Below, one piece after another: positions 60,675 to 64,000 of a DNA stretch of 64,000 nt. The translations under genes and the position numbers were made by a program. Origin of the DNA: Streptomyces violaceorubidus. GTDB lineage: Bacteria > Actinomycetota > Actinomycetes > Streptomycetales > Streptomycetaceae. The DNA lies in assembly GCF_000717995.1 (NCBI RefSeq), contig NZ_JODM01000003.1, positions 1-64,000 of the forward strand, written 5' to 3'. Numbering within the stretch: the stretch's first letter is position 1; each line of letters starts with the position of its first letter. Under the pieces are notes generated by a model. The model saw nothing but the letters and a program-made list of their open reading frames with translations, did not search any database and was not told the origin of the DNA.

Positions 60675-62936
60675 TCAGGTCCGGGGGCCCGCCAGCCGGA
60701 AGTCGAGCGCCGTGCACCGCCGTCCGGCCGACACCGTCCGCACCGCCTGCCCGATCGCCTTGCGCGAACCGACGAGGACGACCAGCCTCTTCGCCCGGGT
60801 GACCGCCGTGTACAGCAGGTTCCGCTGGAGCATCATCCAGGCGCCGGTCGTCACCGGGATCACGACGGCCGGGTACTCGCTGCCCTGGGACCGGTGGATG
60901 GTGACCGCGTAGGCGTGGGCCAGCTCGTCCAGTTCGTCGAAGTCGTACGGCACTTCCTCGTCCTCGTCCGTCAGCACCGTCAGGCGCTGGTCGACCGGGT
61001 CGAGCGAGGTGACGACGCCCACGGTGCCGTTGAAGACGCCGTTCTCGCCCTTCTCGTAATTGTTCCGGATCTGGGTGACCTTGTCGCCGACCCGGAAGAC
61101 CCGGCCGCCGAACCGCTTCTCGGGCACGTCCGGGCGGCCCGGGGTGACGGCCTGCTGGAGCAGCCCGTTGAGCGTCCCGGCGCCGGCGGGCCCCCGGTGC
61201 ATGGGGGCCAGGACCTGCACGTCCCGGCGCGGGTCGAGCCCGAACTTCGCGGGGATGCGCCGCGCGGCGACGTCCACGGTGAGCCGCCCCGCCTCCTCGG
61301 TGTCGTCCTCGACGAAGAGGAAGAAGTCCTTCATGCCGTCGGTGACGGGATGCTGCCCGGCGTTGATCCGGTGCGCGTTGGTGACCACGCCGGACTGCTG
61401 TGCCTGCCGGAAGACGCGGGTGAGACGGACGGCGGGGACAGGGCTGTTGGGCGCCAGCAGATCCCGGAGCACTTCCCCCGCGCCCACGCTCGGCAGTTGG
61501 TCGACGTCCCCGACGAGGAGCAGATGGGCGCCCGGGGCGACGGCCTTGGCGAGCTTGTTGGCGAGGAGCAGGTCCAGCATCGACGCCTCGTCCACCACCA
61601 CCAGGTCGGCGTCCAGCGGCCGCTCCCTGTCGTAGGCCGCGTCGCCGCCGGGCTTCAGCTCCAGCAGCCGGTGCACGGTGGACGCCTCGGCGCCGGTCAG
61701 CTCGGCCAGCCGCTTGGCGGCCCGCCCGGTGGGGGCGGCGAGCACCACCTTCGCCTTCCTGGCCCGCGCCAGCTCCACGATCGACCGCACGGTGAAGGAC
61801 TTGCCGCAGCCGGGCCCGCCGGTGAGGACGGCGACCTTCTCGCTCAGCGCGAGCTTGACGGCCGCCTCCTGCTCGGGCGCGAGATCGGCGCCGGTGCGCC
61901 GCTTCAGCCACCCGAGCGCCTTGTCCCAGGCCACGTCCTGGAAGCCGGGCATCCGGTCCTCGTCCGTGTGGAGGAGACGGCGCAGCTGCCCGGCCAGGGC
62001 CAGCTCGGCACGGTGGAAGGGGACGAGGTAGACGGCGGTGACGGGATCGCCGCCCTCGGGGCCGGGGACCTTCTCCCGCACCACGCCGGGGTCGCCGTCC
62101 GGATCCTCCGGCTCGGCGGCCAGCTCGCCCAGGCACTCGATGACGAGCCCGGTGTCCACCTGGAGCAGCTTCACCGCGTCGGCGATCAGCCTCTCCTCGG
62201 GGAGGTAGCAGTGCCCCTGGTCGGTGGCCTGCGAGAGCGCGTACTGGAGCCCCGCCTTCACCCGCTCCGGGCTGTCGTGCGGGATCCCGACGGACTGGGC
62301 GATCCTGTCGGCGGTCAGGAAGCCGATGCCCCAGACGTCGGCGGCGAGCCGGTAGGGCTGGTTCTTCACGACGGAGATCGAGGCGTCGCCGTACTTCTTG
62401 TAGATGCGGACGGCGATGGAGGTGGACACCTCGACGGTCTGGAGGAAGAGCATGACCTCCTTGATCGCCTTCTGCTCCTCCCAGGCGTCGGCGATCTTCT
62501 TGGTCCGCTTGGGTCCGAGGCCGGGCACCTCGATGAGCCGCTTGGGCTCCTCCTCGATGATGGTGAGGGTGTCGAGCCCGAAGTGCTGGGTGATCCGGTC
62601 GGCGAAGACCGGTCCGATCCCCTTGACCAGCCCGGACCCGAGGTAGCGCCGGATGCCCTGGACGGTGGCGGGGAGCAGCGTCGTGTAGTTCTCCACGTGG
62701 AACTGCTTGCCGTACTGGGCGTGCGACCCCCAGCGCCCCTCCATCCGCAGCGACTCCCCCACCTGCGCACCGAGCAGCGCGCCGACGACGGTCAGCAGGT
62801 CGCCGGCGCCTCTGCCGGTGTCGACACGGGCGACGGTGTAGCCGTTCTCCTCATTGGCGTACGTGATCCGCTCCAGGACGCCTTCGAGGGTGGCGAGCCG
62901 CCTTTCACCGGGGGCCGCGGAGGACTGGTTGGGCAT
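60675..62936 (-). CDS. recD2: RecD2-type ATP-dependent DNA helicase
   Basis: This is a 753-residue SF1B helicase unwinding DNA 5'-3', acting without RecB/C. An N-terminal OB-like and helix-hairpin-helix region (GLVKGIGPVFADRITQHFG, IEVPGLGPKRTKKI) precedes the motor. Helicase motifs are GGPGCGKSFT (I), APTGRAAKRL (Ia), LVVVDEASMLD (II), LLLVGDVDQLPSVG (III), RLTRVFRQ (IV), and AVTIHRSQGSEYP with LLYTAVTRAKRLVVLVG (V/VI). The start is ATG 62936. It is followed by a 219-bp gap to gltA (60456-60674) with an A/T-rich patch near 60630-60650 and no gene. Its role is in DNA repair or replication fork processing. Confidence 0.93.
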   Translation of the reverse strand: MPNQSSAAPGERRLATLEGVLERITYANEENGYTVARVDTGRGAGDLLTVVGALLGAQVGESLRMEGRWGSHAQYGKQFHVENYTTLLPATVQGIRRYLGSGLVKGIGPVFADRITQHFGLDTLTIIEEEPKRLIEVPGLGPKRTKKIADAWEEQKAIKEVMLFLQTVEVSTSIAVRIYKKYGDASISVVKNQPYRLAADVWGIGFLTADRIAQSVGIPHDSPERVKAGLQYALSQATDQGHCYLPEERLIADAVKLLQVDTGLVIECLGELAAEPEDPDGDPGVVREKVPGPEGGDPVTAVYLVPFHRAELALAGQLRRLLHTDEDRMPGFQDVAWDKALGWLKRRTGADLAPEQEAAVKLALSEKVAVLTGGPGCGKSFTVRSIVELARARKAKVVLAAPTGRAAKRLAELTGAEASTVHRLLELKPGGDAAYDRERPLDADLVVVDEASMLDLLLANKLAKAVAPGAHLLLVGDVDQLPSVGAGEVLRDLLAPNSPVPAVRLTRVFRQAQQSGVVTNAHRINAGQHPVTDGMKDFFLFVEDDTEEAGRLTVDVAARRIPAKFGLDPRRDVQVLAPMHRGPAGAGTLNGLLQQAVTPGRPDVPEKRFGGRVFRVGDKVTQIRNNYEKGENGVFNGTVGVVTSLDPVDQRLTVLTDEDEEVPYDFDELDELAHAYAVTIHRSQGSEYPAVVIPVTTGAWMMLQRNLLYTAVTRAKRLVVLVGSRKAIGQAVRTVSAGRRCTALDFRLAGPRT

Positions 62937-63002
62937 GATCCGACGGTACCGGTGGGGACTGACAGAGCGGCCGGAGAGACCCCATCTCAGTACTCTGAGC
63001 TC

Positions 63003-63595
63003 ATGGACTACGCCAAGATGCGCGCCATCGCCGCGGAACTCGGGGCCTACTCGGGGCCTACTCGGAGCAGCTCGAGGGTTCGTGGAGCGTCGAGATCGGG
63101 CCCTCCGGTCCGATTCTGGCGATGATGTGCCCGTCGAAGCGGCACGAGGGCACGGTCCGCCGCATCTGCAAGCAGTTGGACGCGCAACTGCCCGGCACCC
63201 ACCCCGGCTACATCTGCGCGAACGGCCCCGATATCACCCCGCCATCGGCCGCATGCGCCGCCCGGACGCCGTCGTGATCCCCGAAGCCACCCTCGACGAA
63301 GAGGGCCTGGCCGTGGACGCCACGCAGGTGCTGGCTGCCGTCGAGATCGTCTCGCCGTCCAACCCGAGCAACGCCTACGACGAGAAGTTGGCCGACTATC
63401 CGGCCATGGGGCATCCCGCACTACATGATCGTCGGCCCGCGCACCGGGACGATCGAGGTGCACTCCGATCCGTGCAAGGGCCGCTACAGCAGCAAGGAGC
63501 CGTACATCTTCGGCGACGCGGTGCCGTTCGGGCCGTGGACGGTGGAGACGTCGGAGTTCCGCCGCTACGGCAGGACCAATGAGCGCAAGGTGTCC
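63003..63595 (+). pseudogene. Frameshifted Uma2-family endonuclease gene
   Basis: Pieces of one Uma2 (DUF820) protein appear in three frames. MDYAKMRAIAAELGAYS starts at 63003. An 11-bp tandem duplication (GGGGCCTACTC twice, 63042-63063) then shifts the frame. SWSVEIGPSGPILAMM..KRHEGTVRRI and GTHPGYICANGPDI follow. About four bases appear missing near 63235 before GRMRRPDAVVIPEATLDEEGLAVDATQVLAAVEIVSPSNPS. An extra G near 63407-63411 shifts again before HYMIVGPRTGTIEVHSDP and YIFGDAVPFGPWTVETSEF. The PD-(D/E)xK core is thus split. Uma2 genes are numerous in Streptomyces and their role is unknown. Confidence 0.9.
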
Positions 63596-63615
63596 ATGGT
63601 CTGGCGCAGGGAAAC

Positions 63616-64000
63616 ATGGGGCTCACTTACGGCTACGACATCTACCTGCGTCCCTGGAACGTGGCGGGGGCGCTGGCCGCCGTGGCCGAGTTGGCGGCAC
63701 CGTCCCGTGACGTGCCACCCCTCCACGTCACGCTGCCCGACGGCGAGCGGATCGCCCTCCCCTTCACGTCCGGCTTCGACAGCGAGCCGGTCGACTGCTC
63801 CGGCAGCGAGACACTCGACCTGGACACGTCCCTCATGTTCCCCGTGGACGACGCGGTGCGGGCGTACGGGGAGTCGTACGGACTGCCACCCGAGGAGGAC
63901 GGACGCGTCCGGATCGGGTACGTCTACCTGACGGTCCGGTTCCGGTCCTTCCTGGACCCCGGGTACACGGCGTTGGAGTTCTGGGCGCCGACGTCGGGCA
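63616..64000 (+). CDS. Conserved hypothetical protein, partial (runs off the window)
   Basis: An open frame of at least 128 codons starts at ATG 63616 (CAGGGAAAC upstream) and is still open at the window end. It begins MGLTYGYDIYLRPWNVAGAL and continues HVTLPDGERIALPFTSGFDSEPVDCS, LDLDTSLMFPVDDAVRAYG and RVRIGYVYLTVRFRSFLDPGY. It has even composition, few repeats and strong G/C third positions, so it is a real gene. I recall similar Streptomyces proteins without a known function. The N-terminus lies just past the Uma2 remnant. Confidence 0.75.
   Translation, partial: MGLTYGYDIYLRPWNVAGALAAVAELAAPSRDVPPLHVTLPDGERIALPFTSGFDSEPVDCSGSETLDLDTSLMFPVDDAVRAYGESYGLPPEEDGRVRIGYVYLTVRFRSFLDPGYTALEFWAPTSG

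Noticed and set aside
58854..63125. 1423-codon open frame (plus strand) opposite gltA and recD2
   Set aside because: It is the antisense shadow of two certain genes. Long antisense frames are expected at this G/C content.

Overview
The window is chromosomal DNA of a Streptomyces. It is very GC-rich with strong G/C bias at third codon positions, it has frequent GTG starts and GTGA/ATGA start-stop overlaps, and it carries chaplin, rodlin, tyrosinase (MelC1/MelC2) and dynamin-like sporulation genes in an order that I recall from the S. coelicolor SCO268x-SCO273x region. That synteny is from memory and was not searched.

Layout. 1-4181: FtsX-type ABC exporter (permease and ATPase) behind a duplicated leader. 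4209-7020 (minus): ettA, a hotdog thioesterase and an unknown gene in one operon. 7155-8931: a broken HAD gene facing a thioester-forming, sortase-anchored surface protein. 9215-13630 (minus): dynA, dynB and ssbB, a sporulation division/segregation set. 13960-14032: tRNA-Arg(UCU). 13989-21701: a 7.7-kb integrative element bounded by 45-bp direct repeats of the tRNA 3' end. 21861-28055: a dehydrogenase, a DUF2087 regulator, chpG, melC2/melC1, three secreted proteins of unknown role and chpF. 28335-38099: a tightly overlapping polysaccharide operon (two GT4 glycosyltransferases, initiating sugar-phosphate transferase, Wzy-like polymerase, MurJ-like flippase, deacetylase, Wzz-like protein, acetyltransferase), followed by a GH26-like hydrolase and an ATP-grasp enzyme. 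40901-43454: chpA, chpD, rdlA and rdlB, the aerial-hypha coat genes. 43531-54257: fadD, a VWA lipoprotein, an ABC system with a hydrolase-ATPase fusion, an APC permease and mmsA. 55032-58506: a small HTH protein, a GNAT and the copper genes copZ/copA behind a CsoR-type operator. 59139-62936: citrate synthase and RecD2. 63003-64000: a decayed Uma2 gene and the start of a conserved hypothetical.

The most interesting part is the element at 13989-21701. It is visibly less GC-rich than its flanks. One operon, behind a near-consensus promoter with a palindrome, encodes a ribbon-helix-helix plus RAMA protein, an effector with a nuclease-like N-terminus and an ABC-3C-type C-terminus, a 96-residue middle component, and a DUF2326/SMC-like ATPase. 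This is an ABC-three-component (ABC-3C) conflict system, predicted by comparative genomics to act in phage or plasmid defence. A class II Fic protein and a tyrosine integrase complete the element. No replication, transfer or excisionase gene is evident.

Other points of interest are two clear pseudogenes with traceable lesions, a 12-bp repeat read in two frames where two polysaccharide genes overlap, a hydrolase-ABC ATPase fusion, and an orphan promoter/leader-like stretch after copA.
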